Shown: one piece after another, positions 24,335 through 36,330 of the stretch | Layout of the letters: the number at the start of each line of letters is the position of its first letter | How positions within the stretch are numbered: the first letter of the stretch is position 1 | DNA from: Epiperipatus broadwayi | Lineage: Eukaryota > Onychophora > Udeonychophora > Euonychophora > Peripatidae | Assembly: GCA_028023455.1 (NCBI GenBank) | Contig: JAQFVV010000274.1 | Coordinates: 682,001 to 746,000 of the forward strand | Direction of reading: 5' to 3' | DNA length: 64,000 bases | Translations under genes and position numbers: made by a program | Notes under the pieces: generated by a model | What the model was told of the DNA's origin: nothing | Databases searched by the model: none | The model's input: only the letters and a program-made list of their open reading frames with translations

Positions 24335-26991
24335 TTAAAATTTATTAGAAAGACGAGTATTTAGAACATAAACTCTAGAATTCAGAAAAGGTTTAGCACA
24401 AAAAATATCAAAAATAACTCTATATTGATATAAGTGATTTACATCAAATAAACCAAATGCAATATAAATATCTCGAACAGAAGAGGAACGAGATCTACCA
24501 AAAATAATGCGCAAAGTATAATTTTGCAAAACACGCAAAGAAGATAAAATATGTGGAGAAGCATTACCCCAAATAATGATATTGTAAGATAAAATACTCT
24601 GATAACAGGCAATGTAAATAAAAATGAGAGCAGACCTAGGAAGAAATTTAACTACATAATAAAACATATAGTTTAAATTACGTAACCGTTGACAAAGATA
24701 GGTAATGTGATTTGTCCAGGACAATCTGGAGTCAATATATATTCCCAAATAACAATAATTATCTACCAAAGGAATATTCTCACAAGTACATATACTATTA
24801 TAATGCAAAATATACTTACAGCAAATTTTAATCTTAAGAGAAAAAAAGTACGCTTGTAAGAAAAAAGAATAGCTTTTGTTTTATCTAAATTGACCAACAA
24901 TGAATTATATGCCAACCATTTACCAATTGAGTCCAAATCCTCATTCACTAATTTTTCAAGAAGATTATAAGAAACAGCATTGCAAGATAAAGCAATATCA
25001 TCAGCAAAACCAAAAATCTTAGAATGTAACTTCAATGAAAATAAATCATTAATATAAATTAAAAACAATAGAGGACCAAGTACTGAACCTTGCGGAACTC
25101 CAGAATTAATCAAGACAACATCACTGATAGTACCATAAATATTAGTAAACTGTTTCCTATCATTTAAATAACTCTCCAACCAACTACCAATAGATCCACG
25201 AAAACCATACAAGTAGCAACGCTTAATCAAAATATTATGATTAACAGAATCAAATGCTTTAGATAAATCAAGATAAATAGCCAATGTTTTAAGTTCCTGA
25301 TCCAATGAAGATGTTAAATACTGAACATGATGTTTTAAAGCATCTAATGTACTTCTGCCAGGAAGAAAACCATATTGATAGTCAGATAAAATTTTATTTT
25401 TAAACAGAAATGACAACATTTGATCCCTAACAATCATTTCCAATAATTTAGAAAAAACAGAAATAATAGCAATTGGCCTATAATTGACCATAAGAGTAGA
25501 ATCACCCTTTTTATAAACAGGAGTAATAACATTAACTTTCAGACATTCTGGAAATGATCCAGACTGCAAAGATAAATTAAATAAATGAACTAAAATAGGC
25601 AAAAATGCAACCTTATTTTCTTTAAGCATCTTAGGTGTTATACCATCTAGTCCAAAAGAAGTGACATTTTTTAAACTATCAATTGCTACAGACAACTGAG
25701 ATTCAGAAACATCAGAATATAAAAAAGAATTCAAACTTGAATAAGAAGACAAAATCTGCTCAGGCACATCACGCATCGATAAATTTACAAAATACTCATT
25801 AAACCGATCAGCTAAATATTTTTCATTATTCTGTAACTCAATTAAACTTTCATTATATTTAATACATTTAATACGATCAGGAGAAGATTTTTTAATCAAA
25901 GAATTTATTGTTCTCCATTTCAAAGAAACATTTTTATCATTAAGAAATTCTTGATAATATCTAAACTTCAACTTTCTAATATCAGACTTAATTTCAACAT
26001 TAAGTTTTTTTAAAACATCTGATGAGCCATCCAAAGATTTTAACACATTTCTCTGATTAATTTTACATACCAGCGCATCTGTCACCCAAAGAGATCTTCT
26101 TCTATTCTTACTTGTCAATTTTAAATGAAACTTTGCTTTAGCAATTAAATCTAAACAAATAGCTTGGAACCCCAAAAATGCATCATTTACATTATCTATC
26201 ATAAAAATCTCATCCCAATTCTGAACAGATAATAAATAATTCAATTTAGAAAAAGATAATTTCTCAACATATGCACAAACATTAATATTATCCATACAAT
26301 TCAATATTTTTAATTCAGTAGCAAAATGATCTGTAAGAAATAATTTAGAAAGAGACGAATCAGAAAATAAACTGCGGCTTAATCTAACAAAAATATGATC
26401 TAAAAGAGATTGAGATATAGGAGTAATACGCGTAGGTGAAAAAAGCGTTTGACTAAATCCATAGCTATAAAGTAAATTTAAATAATCTATAGTAGACTTA
26501 CAAGCATTATTTAACAAATCAATATTTAGATCACCCATTAAAACAGCAGATTCTGAACCCAAATCTAATAACAAAGAATCAAGTTCAGTAACAAAATCCA
26601 AAACTTTACTTGTACATGATCTATATATAGCCAAAATAGAAAGCACACATTTAGGGAGTTTCAAAGTTAATAAAATACATTCTGCAGTATTAAATGTTGG
26701 AATATTGAAAGAAAAGTCTAAACCGGTTTTTATAAAAACCATAACACCACCAGATCGTAAATGCATACGAGGAGAAAGTATACTCGTATAGCCATTCAAA
26801 CTATATAAATTTTGTTCTTGTAAAGAAATCCAAGTTTCCGTTAAAATAATTATATCAAAATGAAATAAAGGAAAATTATTTAAATAAACTACAAGTTCAT
26901 CAAAATGACATCTAATGCTACGTATATTTAAATGAAATAATTTAAGTGAAGCAAAATCTTTTTCCTGAGAAATCAAATCAGAATTTATCAT
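24335..26991 (-). pseudogene. LINE ORF2: APE endonuclease and reverse transcriptase, one frameshift
   Basis: The first open frame (26991-24763) encodes an APE endonuclease: HLNIRSI near residue 20, TETW near 52, GGVMVFI, IYRSC, MGDLNID near 152, LLDHIF, and TDHFATEL near 220. The reverse transcriptase follows: ITPVYKKGDSTLMVNYRPIA, YQYGFLPGRSTLDAL, IYLDLSKAFDSVNH (first catalytic Asp), GVPQGSVLGPLLFLIYINDL and FGFADDIAL (catalytic pair). The frame breaks in a T7 run of the sense strand (+ 24841-24847). The C-terminal domain continues in another frame to 24335 (YCYLGIYIDSRLSW ... IIWGNAS ... RIIFGR). All catalytic motifs are present. Start ATG at 26991, 12 nt after the ORF1 stop. It makes and integrates cDNA in active relatives; this copy needs the frame break explained. 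Confidence 0.9.
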
Positions 26992-27003
26992 AATAAATAA
27001 ATT

Positions 27004-27910
27004 TCAGAATGACTCCAAATCACTTTCATTTCTAATTAAAACACGAGGAGAATTATAATCTTTTCTCACATACACTGATCCATTATGAATGAATGCAAAA
27101 CCTTGACCAGAACGTAACTTCTGTTTCGCCAACCATAAAAGCCTTCTATTGAATGGAGTCAAACGCTGATTAATATAAATACGTTTGTTATTATTAACCC
27201 CAGGCAAAATTTGAGAAACTGTTAAAACAGATTTTTTTTTTTATTAAAAACTGTATGGCAGAATTTCGTGATTTAAAACGAGCTACAACAAAACCTGGAG
27301 CTCCCGATTTATTTTTTGTACGAAAAACGTTTTCCAAATCTATAGTGACATCTGAAACACCGAGCTTGTCCGCCACGTTAGTTAAAATTAACGGCAAATT
27401 TTCATTTTCTTGAAAAGGCAAACCCTGTATTTCAACTTCATGATCCAGATTAAATCGTTCCATAGAATGTAATTTATCTTTCAATAACAAAATCTCATTC
27501 TCATTTGAAGTACAAGAATTAGAAAGACGAATTATTTCTTGATTATTCCGATCCACATTTTCACGCAAAGAAATAACTTCTGTCCGCAAATTAGCAACTG
27601 CTTGAGATAACTCTGAAATTGTGTTGTGAATCACCGGCAATAATTTTAATTTATCCAAAATTTCCTCCAAAATTAAATCAGGTGAATTTTTAGCAGTCAT
27701 AGATGAATCCAAAACATCACTAGCCTTAGAAAAACTAACTCTACAAGCAGCACACCTCCATTCTTGCTTCTTTTTTATAGACATTCTTCGGTAAGTAGTA
27801 TCACTCAACGATGCACATGCAAAGTGCATACCGGACGTACAACCAAAGCAGGATACGAAATTACCATTTTTTGGTAAAAGTTCTTTACAAATAGAACATG
27901 AATCCATCAT
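27004..27910 (-). pseudogene. LINE ORF1: PHD finger, coiled coil, RNA-binding and FP-type domain; one frameshift
   Basis: The reading frame starts at ATG 27910. Residues 1-60 form a PHD-like zinc finger (CSIC, CFGC, MHFAC, then WRCAAC). A predicted coiled coil follows (about 85-150, heptad-like LSQAVANLRTEVISLRENV), then an L1-type RNA-binding block (EVEIQGLPFQENENLPLIL). The frame shifts at an A11 run in the sense direction (+ 27232-27242). The other frame carries a C-terminal region resembling the baculovirus FP-type domain of LINE ORF1s (IYINQRLTPFNRRLLWLAKQ) and ends at 27004. Homopolymer slippage, an assembly error or true mutation could each explain the break. Confidence 0.85.
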
Positions 27911-27967
27911 TAAAAATTTAAAAATCAAGAGAACAAGTAAACACGTCTTTACACTAGAAAACCGGAA

Positions 27968-28079
<112 letters not shown>

Positions 28080-28139
28080 TTTTAAATATTATACATAGAT
28101 CAACTTTTTAATTTATTAAAAAAAAGATCTGCTAATCAT

Positions 28140-29500
28140 AAGGATTATATATAAATATGGGCAGTGGAAACGAGTGTTCAGCCAAAATGTCTCCTGATAC
28201 AGACTACACACACAGAAAATCATAAAGAATTCCTATGCAGAAGTAACATAATTCATCTTATCAGCCAGATCAAAAAAATAAGACTGATCGGAAACATTCA
28301 ATAAAAGGAGAATACTCCCAAACATCTAGATTTCATTGGTCAATCATAAAAGATCTAATGAAATTAGTTTTATTAACAAAGATCATGAATATCAACACTA
28401 TGGAATCTCAAGAAGCATGTTTCAGTGACAGCCTAACAAAAATTATGGAATTATTTAATCCAAACATCTAGATTTCATTGATCAACCAAAAGAGATTTGG
28501 TGAAATTAGATTTAATAACAAAGATCATGGCCATTAACCCTATGGAATCTCAACAGCCTACCAAAAATTATGGAATTATTTAACCCAAACATCTAGATTT
28601 CATCGATCAACCATAGGAGATCTGATGAAATTATATTTATTAACAGAGATCATAGACATCTACACTATTGAGCCATAAGAAGCCTGATCCTATGACAGCC
28701 TAACAAAAATTGTGGAATTGTTACCAAAGGATCTATTTACATCATTCAAGTGATTCTTTACATATCAATCATTAATAATGATGACAACAGATAAATCTTG
28801 CTTTCTCTACAGATTCCGGAAAGGACTCTTAATGGACAAGCTCAATGAAAAAAAAAACCCGTGGAACAGGATTGTATAACTTGCAGAGCACCCAAACCTG
28901 AGATATCTAGTGGTAGAAATTGAAAGCGAAGAGAAAAAACGATCGACTTCAAAAAAAGAAATTAACTCAGTGAATAAATCGTACTAATTTTAGTTAACCC
29001 AATAGAGAAAATTATATCACAGGTCTATTTAAAAATATCTTTCTACATTATCCCAATGATAACTTTGTCAAACCAATGAAGCCATTCAGAGACTAATAAA
29101 TTTTCAACCCATATTATCTTAAAAATATACTCACTCCAGTGCTGGCAACAGCTACATTTTTAAAATAAAACTGCGAGTAATAGCCTCATTCAAATAACAA
29201 ATCAAGAAGACACGTTATTTTGGATAATGATTAAAACCTCAGGGTTTATATTGTAAAGAATATGGTTATATTATCAGTAATTGTTTTAAGCTATATTGCA
29301 TACACCTTCACTCATCAAGGTTCTAAAGTAAATAAAAAATCCAAATAAGGTGAATTGGAAAATAAAAGTCTTTAGAACAAACGTCAAAACCGGAAGAGAG
29401 TAAAAAATCAACATGAACAATAGCGACAAAAACACGTCACAAATCAGCAGTACCAGACAATATAAATAGCATTTTAATGTCATTATAACTCAAAATCCTC
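28140..29500 (+). pseudogene. Decayed gag-like retroelement remnant
   Basis: Short protein-like blocks appear on +: FRKGLLMDKLNEK and LVVEIESEEKKRS near 28815-28945, and near 29240-29285 GLYCKEYGYIISNC. The latter lines up with a CCHC zinc knuckle in which the first Cys and the His are replaced (G and Y). This fits the gag of an old LTR or related element with many stops. No protease, RT or LTR was found nearby, so family assignment is open. Confidence 0.35.
28321..28727 (+). repeat. Three tandem copies, units of 142, 125 and about 140 bp
   Basis: Each unit begins AACATCTAGATTTCATYGRTC and ends near AAAATTRTGGAATT. Units start at 28321, 28463 and 28588; the middle one has an internal deletion. 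Within the gag-like remnant. Confidence 0.9.
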
Positions 29501-30105
29501 CTGCTGATATATTGACTGCAATAAGCCTCTTAAATAAAATATCACTGGACATCATGGACATTCTCACCAGCTGTCTACTGGAAGTAATTACAAATTTACA
29601 TCATCTAAAGAAAAATCCTAGTAGACCCTCAGTAAGAAGTGGGAAAGAAAAGTGAAGTCTAGTAATGAATAACAGTGATGAACAATCCTCAAAACATTTG
29701 ACATAATTAAAAAAGTAAAAAAATGAACAATTCTAAAGACTCTTACACCATATCCATCATCAGACAAAGAAAATAGGCCCATGGAAGAGGTAAGTGGTCC
29801 AGTTTATATAATTTAATGTATAATAGAGGCACAAACATTGGGACAAATGAAATCAGATGAGTGAATGAAAAGGTTATCAGCAAGCTCCAAACAATAATCC
29901 AATATACATAACTAGCTTGTTTATATTTAGTATCAATAATCTTCTAAATTTTTTCTATATATTTTTATTTAAATTGCGTAGAGATTTTAAACCTTAGTAT
30001 AATGCGCTTGAAATTTTTTTTTGAAAAGTCTTGGGTAATTAAATTAATAGTGTTTTAAATTTTACTATATATGTTTTGTATAATTTGTGAAAAAGAATGG
30101 TGTGG
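29501..30105. other. Non-coding stretch
   Basis: No gene or repeat structure recognised between the gag-like remnant and the LINE carcass. Confidence 0.4.
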
Positions 30106-31040
30106 CCTACTTTTCTACTTCATCAAAGGTTTTTGATAAATCAAAATAAATAACATCCAAGTCTTTTCTAATCCTCAATCATATGTGCTATATGATCATA
30201 AATAGTGAGTAAATCAGTTTCCATGTTGTAAAGAAGAAATGATTTTACTAATATCAGAAATAATTGAGCAATGGTATGTAAGACAGTAATAGGTTTATAG
30301 TTAATAACACAATTCCTGGATCCATTCTTAAAAATTGGGATCATTTTGGCACATTGAAGCACATTAGGAAATATACAGAAATTAAGCGACAAATTAAAAA
30401 TAAAGGCTAGAGGGATTGTAATAAATTCTGCTAGACTTTTGTAAATAAAGGCAGGAATATTATCATAGTCTAAACTAGAATGAGTTTTAATTCGCTTGAG
30501 TGTACCTTCACATTCTCCTTAGAAAAATGATCAATAGTGCAATTTATAATAGAAGAACCATAAGATAAAAGTATTTTTTGAAGATAATACAGATTATGAT
30601 GAATATAAAATGTTTGGAAAAGTTCTCTGCATTTAACGTGAAACCATGAATGACTTGAACTATTTTCTTACCCAAGTCAGAGGTATTAATAAAATCCCAG
30701 TATTTTTTGGGTTAGAAGAAACCTTATAGTCAATTTTTTAAATATAATTTTGTACCTCACTTTTATAACAAGTTTATTTAATCTTCTGAAGTTAATAAAA
30801 TTATTCTTAAAATATTCAGTGCTTTAAAATAAAGTCTGAGATGATAAGATTTTCTCTTAACAATCTCAATGAGGAAGTACGAAAACTAGAGAAAAGCCAT
30901 TATGGAGAGAGAATTTGTTGTTAATATATAAATCTATAAAACTATTAAGAATGTATAAAAATAATCTAAACAATGATTCACACATATCATTATGGGAATA
31001 CAATTAATTCCAATTGACTTTAAAAACATTCTTATAAAAA

Positions 31041-31566
31041 TTAACAATTGATAATAAATTGAAAGTATGCTAGCCTTTCACATGTGCAATTATAACAGAG
31101 ACAGCCAATCAGATTTTAAACAGATATCTAATAAATAATCAAGCTTAGACACGAGACAGAGATTTTGATAGAAAAGGTTGATACCATCTTTTCTAAACTT
31201 AACTTTTATATATATAAGCCAGTCTTAAGCATCTTAGCCCGAAAGCTTTAAATATATAAACAAATACAATTATCATTCATTGTGTTATTAATATAATATA
31301 TTACGGCACGAAATATTAATAACACAATGAATGATAATTGTATTTGTTTATATATTTAAAACTTTCGGGCTAAGATGCTTAAGACTGGCTTATATATATA
31401 AAAGTTAAGTTTAGAAAAGATGGTATCAACCTTTTCTATAAAAATCTCTGTCTCGTGTCTAAGCTTGATTATTTATTAGATATCTGTTTAAAATCTGATT
31501 GGCTGTCTCTGTTATAATTGCGCATGTGAAAGGCTAGCATACTTTCAATTTATTATCAATTGTTAA
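31041..31566. mobile_element. 525-bp near-perfect palindrome
   Basis: Arms of about 255 bp beginning TTAACAATTGATAATAAATT, centre near 31303 (a loop of about 20 bp containing ACGGCACG). Only scattered mismatches between the arms. No ORF. A foldback or MITE inserted in the LINE carcass. Confidence 0.9.
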
Positions 31567-33307
31567 CAACATGCGATTTAGATAAATATTGTTTAAAAAT
31601 TAACATAAGTTACCATCTTTTTTATAATCTATTTTTGTAATATTAGAATAACTAATTTTTCAATAATTCATCTTAATAATAAACCTTAATATATGGGCGA
31701 TAAACATCAATAGGAAAAAATAATAAAGTGAAAGTTATCAACTATTGGGAATTATAAAAAGCAATTAAAAATGCATTGAGAAGTATTAACAAATAGGTTA
31801 TCTTATTTAAACCCCCAAAATTTACAAATTGTACCATTCTAGAAGCTTTAGGAGACAAAACAGAAAGAAGTATAGTAATTCTATTCTGAAATAAATCTGG
31901 AATATTTATAATAGCTATAATAATAATATTATTATAGACAATCGAAAAATGGTAGAATGAGAACAGAAAATAATCAAGCTCTAAAAATAGAAATTGGGTT
32001 TAATGTATATATTTCCTAAGATAAATTAAAAATTATGATTTAAGATAAATTCACACCATGTAGATTCACAAAGAGAAGTAAAATTTAAGACATTTATACA
32101 AAACATTTTTATGAATAGAAATAAGACTATAACATTCTTGAGTAACATATTCCATAGATCTGACCGTTCATAAAATTATAAATCTACTATAATATAAGAA
32201 TGATCAGAAACAGAAATATAAGATCGAACTATTCTGTTTCAAATAATTACTTAAGTTGGTTATACCTAATTCTCATCTTTCTAAGATCCATATAAAAACA
32301 AGAAAGGCCTGCCATGTTAACCAATAATAATAATAAAAATAAAGCAAATAAAAGTAAAGAAAAGAGATGCCATAGATAGACAAAGAGGTAAGAAAATAAA
32401 TTAAACCAATAAAGTCTTAAAGAATTCGCTAAAGATCGATAAAAAACTTATGGAAGTACTGCAAGGCCATAAATTAAGGGATTTTATTTCATTGAGTGCA
32501 GTATAGAAGCGGAAATATAAAAAGCAAGGAGTTTTAATATTACTCATATTAACTTAAGACAAACATCTTTAGTTATTAAACTATTTTTAAGGAACTTTAT
32601 AACATCCTTTGAATTAAGATTCACTGGCATATTAGAAAGAAAATATCTATTTTTTTGTGTTGATATTAGAATAAATGTCAGCTAAGAATCCGATAAAATT
32701 AGAATTGCCAACGCTAGCAAATATGTTACTTTTTTTTATTATTGTGAAATATGCTACCTTTCTTACTAGAAAATAAAAAAAGAATATCCAAAATTATTTT
32801 TCCTAAAGTCAACATTATTCTAGAAGATGCTGTTAATAAATTCGATGTAGCGAGATTTATGAGCTAGAATATTTAGAACCGAATTAAATTTAGGGTACAT
32901 CAGCTGGACAATTATATATTACAGTATTAAAATGCTTTTGAGAAGTTATATTAACAGGAAAATATCTATTATATATTTGCTTTATAAAATAAGCATTTTG
33001 TGAATAAACATTCCAGTTGCCGCATCTCATAGGAATTTTGATAAACCAAACGCTTTCCATTACAATTACGTGAGTTTGGAATGAGGGAAAAAAATTTCAA
33101 AATATAATTTCTTTGAGATGGAAGTTTAGAGTCTGAAAAGAAATCATAATTTATTAATAACTGAAAACAGGCTTATTATATACCTGTGTGTCTATATATG
33201 TAATATAGGGTATATGAACACAGACTTTCAGATGACCCATCACTCTCCACTCTATCTAATATCACTGATACACTCAAGCACATATATGCTGAAAAGATAA
33301 ATAATCA

Positions 33308-33349
33308 CCAATATACGTATTTCATGCTAAACCAGCAATCATCAGTTGG
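33308..33349 (-). ncRNA. Hammerhead ribozyme, type I, F1 family (inverse unit)
   Basis: On the - strand: stem I CCAA/TTGG, core CTGATGA, stem II TGCTG/TAGCA with a GTT loop, GAAA, stem III TAC/GTA without loop, then TA before the stem I 3' strand. All invariant hammerhead positions are present. Very short stem III is typical of type I motifs that work as dimers in retrozymes and related SINEs. Confidence 0.75.
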
Positions 33350-34022
33350 TCCAGATTATCATCTCCCACACATATATACTATAAGTGCTCAGATATATAT
33401 TAAGATAGACAATCTTCCTACTTTAATGGACAGGCTCCAATCTACTACACCCTCCAACTCTTCAACCATCCATCCAATTGAAAATCTGATGATGGAATGC
33501 TCAAAGGCCACCCTGAGGCCGAGATTCTTGTCACACCCATGTTGACCTAAAGTCAATCTGAACCCCACATGTACAGGACATAATCCATTTAATACATGTG
33601 CAAGGATAGGCAGACATCTGCTTGAGTGTATCAGTGATATTAGATAGAGTGGAGAGTGATGGGTCATCTGAAAGTCTGTGCTCATATACCCTATATTACA
33701 TATATAGACACACAGGTATATAATAAGCCTGTTTTCAGTTATTACATTATAGAGATGTCTGCCCATCCTTGCACATGTATTAAATGGATTATGTCCTGTA
33801 CATGTGGGGTTCAGATTGACTTTAGGTCAACATGGGTGTGACAAGAATCTCGGCCTCAGGGTGGCCTTTGAGCATTCCATCATCAGATTTTCAATTGGAT
33901 GGATGGTTGAAGAGTTGGAGGGTGTAGTAGATTGGAGCCTGTCCATTAAAGTAGGAAGATTGTCTATCTTAATATATATCTGAGCACTTATAGTATATAT
34001 GTGTGGGAGATGATAATCTGGA

Positions 34023-34064
34023 CCAACTGATGATTGCTGGTTTAGCATGAAATACGTATATTGG
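34023..34064 (+). ncRNA. Hammerhead ribozyme, type I, F1 family (first tandem unit)
   Basis: Same sequence and fold as the 33308-33349 motif. The predicted cleavage is between 34060 and 34061, after the A of the TA that precedes TTGG. Confidence 0.8.
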
Positions 34065-34495
34065 TGATTATTTATCTTTTCAGCATATATGTGCTTGAGT
34101 GTATCAGTGATATTAGATAGAGTGGAGAGTGATGGGTCATCTGAAAGTCTGTGCTCATATACCCTATATTACATATATAGACACACAGGTATATAATAAG
34201 CCTGTTTTCAGTTATTACATTATAGAGATGTCTGCCTATCCTTGCACATGTATTAAATGGATTATGTCCTGTACATGTGGGGTTCAGATTGACTTTAGGT
34301 CAACATGGGTGTGACAAGAATCTCGGCCTCAGGGTGGCCTTTGAGCATTCCATCATCAGATTTTCAATTGGATGGATGGTTAAAGAGTTGGAGGGTGTAG
34401 TAGATTGGAGCCTGTCCATTAAAGTAGGAAGATTGTCTATCTTAATATATATCTGAGCACTTATAGTATATATGTGTGGGAGATGATAATCTGGA

Positions 34496-34537
34496 CCAAC
34501 TGATGATTGCTGGTTTAGCATGAAATACGTATATTGG
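34496..34537 (+). ncRNA. Hammerhead ribozyme, type I, F1 family (second tandem unit)
   Basis: Identical core to 34023-34064, exactly 473 nt downstream. Predicted cleavage between 34533 and 34534. Cutting at both sites would release a 473-nt RNA (34061-34533). Confidence 0.8.
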
Positions 34538-34720
34538 TGATTATTTATCTTTTCAGCATATATGTGCTTGAGTGTATCAGTGATATTAGATAGAGTGGAG
34601 AGTGATGGGTCATCTGAAAGTCTGTGTTCATATAATTTATTAATATAATTTTTCTCAAGCTGGGATAAGTTATAAAAAAGTCTATTTAAATATAACCTTT
34701 TACCAGATCGAATATAGGTA

Positions 34721-34986
34721 AAATAAGGGAGTACTGACCCCCCCCCCCCAGCGAGCTATATATAAATTGCTTGTCACTAAACGTAAAATGTAGAATGAGC
34801 CCACTTACATTTTAGCTTTGATCGTATATAAGCATACTATTTATGAGTTATATATAAACAAACGTAAAATGGTATGCTTATATATGATCAAAGATAAAGT
34901 GCAGATGGCATTTTCTACATTTTATGTTTACTGACAGTTAGTTTATATATAGCCCGTTAGGGGATTTCAGTACTTCCACATTATTT
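34721..34986. mobile_element. MITE with long terminal inverted repeats
   Basis: Ends begin AAATAAGGGAGTACTGA and, inverted, AAATAATGTGGAAGTACTGA, with similarity extending about 115 bp inwards (GTAAAYATAAAATGTAGAA and ATCRTATATAAGCATA blocks). It includes a C11 run at 34738-34748. No ORF. Confidence 0.85.
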
Positions 34987-35740
34987 CAAAATATCTATTT
35001 CTATAACTAGGATTAGGCAATTTCTTGAAAACAAAATTGTAGTCCGTTTTATTATGAAAACCAATTAAACTCTTATTAGAAGAGCTATTGCATGTGCTTT
35101 TGACATTAATTGAATTATCTCTATGGAAACAATTATTTATTATGACCTATTTGGTAAGATCTTCAGGGCAATTGGTTGAATACGTTACTGGGAACAGTAA
35201 TAAATTAATGGTCTTTAGTAATGGAAAAAATAAAAAGTTGGTCCTCAGGATAATCAGATAATGATAACACACATTTAGTGCCAATGCTATTTGTAATAAG
35301 GAGTTTATCTTTGGCTAAAGAAGAAGAGGAATTTTTACAATAATACACTTTTATCTATTAAATTATATATATATAAAAAGAGGAAAAGATAACATAATTT
35401 CAGAAGTAAAATTACAAACATCATGGTCAATACTGCCAAGGAAAATTTTAATATCATCAATTTTATTAGGGCATAAGTCACCTTCTTTATTAGATATATA
35501 ATTTGAGGATAAAACAGTATTAATGTCAAATTCACTTTCATTAGACTATCCATCATTATTATTTTGCTCTGTTTTGCTGTCTATACATACAAGTATCCAT
35601 CTCAGAATCACTATCTTCAATAAAATTACCAAAAACAGGATTATCAGAAAAAATATCTCTTAAGATCACCTCATATGCAGAAGGAAACTTATTACAGCCA
35701 ATACATTTATAGAAGCCAAAACTAAAAGTAAGAAAAATGA

Positions 35741-35935
35741 CAGTATCAGTTTTGATAGAAATTTAATAATTTTATATAAAATAATTAATGTATTTTAATG
35801 GTCGTATTTTTTGTGTGTTCAAATTTTGTAGATCTGATGAAGACTGCATGGTACAGTTGAAACTGTAATCAATAATAAAAGTTTTTTTGCTGAAAAGTGA
35901 AAAGTGTAAGATTTTTGAAATTCAGTATCAGTTTT
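35741..35935 (+). mobile_element. Short insertion with 13-bp TSD and hammerhead-like motif
   Basis: The 169-bp insert 35754-35922 is flanked by exact 13-bp direct repeats (CAGTATCAGTTTT at 35741-35753 and 35923-35935), so it arrived by retrotransposition into the LINE carcass. It holds CTGATGA at 35834-35840, a stem ACTG/CAGT, and GAAAC at 35859-35863, followed by AATAAAA. It may be a 5'-truncated PLE end or a small HHR-SINE. Confidence 0.75.
35831..35870 (+). ncRNA. Hammerhead-like motif in the 169-bp insertion
   Basis: CTGATGA, stem II ACTG-CATGGTA-CAGT and GAAA are present; stem I is at most GAT/ATC and stem III one pair, so activity is doubtful. A 17-nt string GTACAGTTGAAACTGTA from it recurs on the - strand near 37283-37299. 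Confidence 0.5.
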
Positions 35936-36330
35936 ACTTAAGACAAGAAGCATGAAACTTTCCCTGATATTGACAGAAACAATTAATGCAGCTAGAGGGA
36001 ATCGATATAACAATAGAATAGACTTTGCAAAGAAATCTGGTTGAAACAGAGTTGAAATTAGAAATGTAAACAGAAGTAGCTAATACGGGAGATGGTTCAG
36101 AATAATTTATAAAGGCCACATTTGGAAATTGGTATGCATAAAAATCTAAAAAAATAGAGACTTTCTTATAATAAGAGCTATAATATGTGCATAAAAATTC
36201 AGGAATATTATTAATAGAATTATGAAGAGCATTTTTATTGAATAATTTATAACATACAACTGATATTTAAGATAACAAAAACATGAACATTTAAAAAAAA
36301 AAATTCTGCCAAAAATGTCAGAAAGACACA

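Larger units (their letters stand above)
33160..34635. mobile_element. HHR-SINE family F1: one inverse and two tandem units, nearly identical
   Basis: The block 33160-33610 is an almost exact reverse complement of the following F1 unit, and two + units repeat with a period of 473 bp (for example 33656 and 34129, or 33827 and 34300). Each unit has a tRNA-like head (for example 34095-34165), a body, and a hammerhead near the 3' end (33308-33349 on -, 34023-34064 and 34496-34537 on +). Differences between units are only a few bases. This is the youngest F1 set in the window. Confidence 0.9.
30110..36330 (-). pseudogene. Old PHD-type LINE carcass, split by four insertions
   Basis: Read on the - strand from the right. 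ORF1 remnants include a PHD-like half finger, SCINCFCQYQGKFHASCL (about 36010-35945), and its second half FYKCIGCNKF (about 35720-35690). Endonuclease remnant VSDHSY lies near 32190. Reverse transcriptase remnants are FPNVLQCAKMIPIF and NYKPITVL (30370-30290) and YFDLSKTFD (about 30150-30125). This matches the order of the intact LINE at 24-28 kb but is much older, with many stops. Insertions splitting it are 31041-31566, 33160-34635, 34721-34986 and 35754-35922. The 3' part beyond the RT palm is missing. Individual motifs are short, so continuity over the full span is inferred. Confidence 0.6.

Noticed and set aside
33324-34521. Repeated 73-aa and 61-aa ORFs as a conserved small protein family
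   Set aside because: Their conservation is that of the F1 SINE; composition is not protein-like and they overlap the ribozyme and tRNA-like parts.
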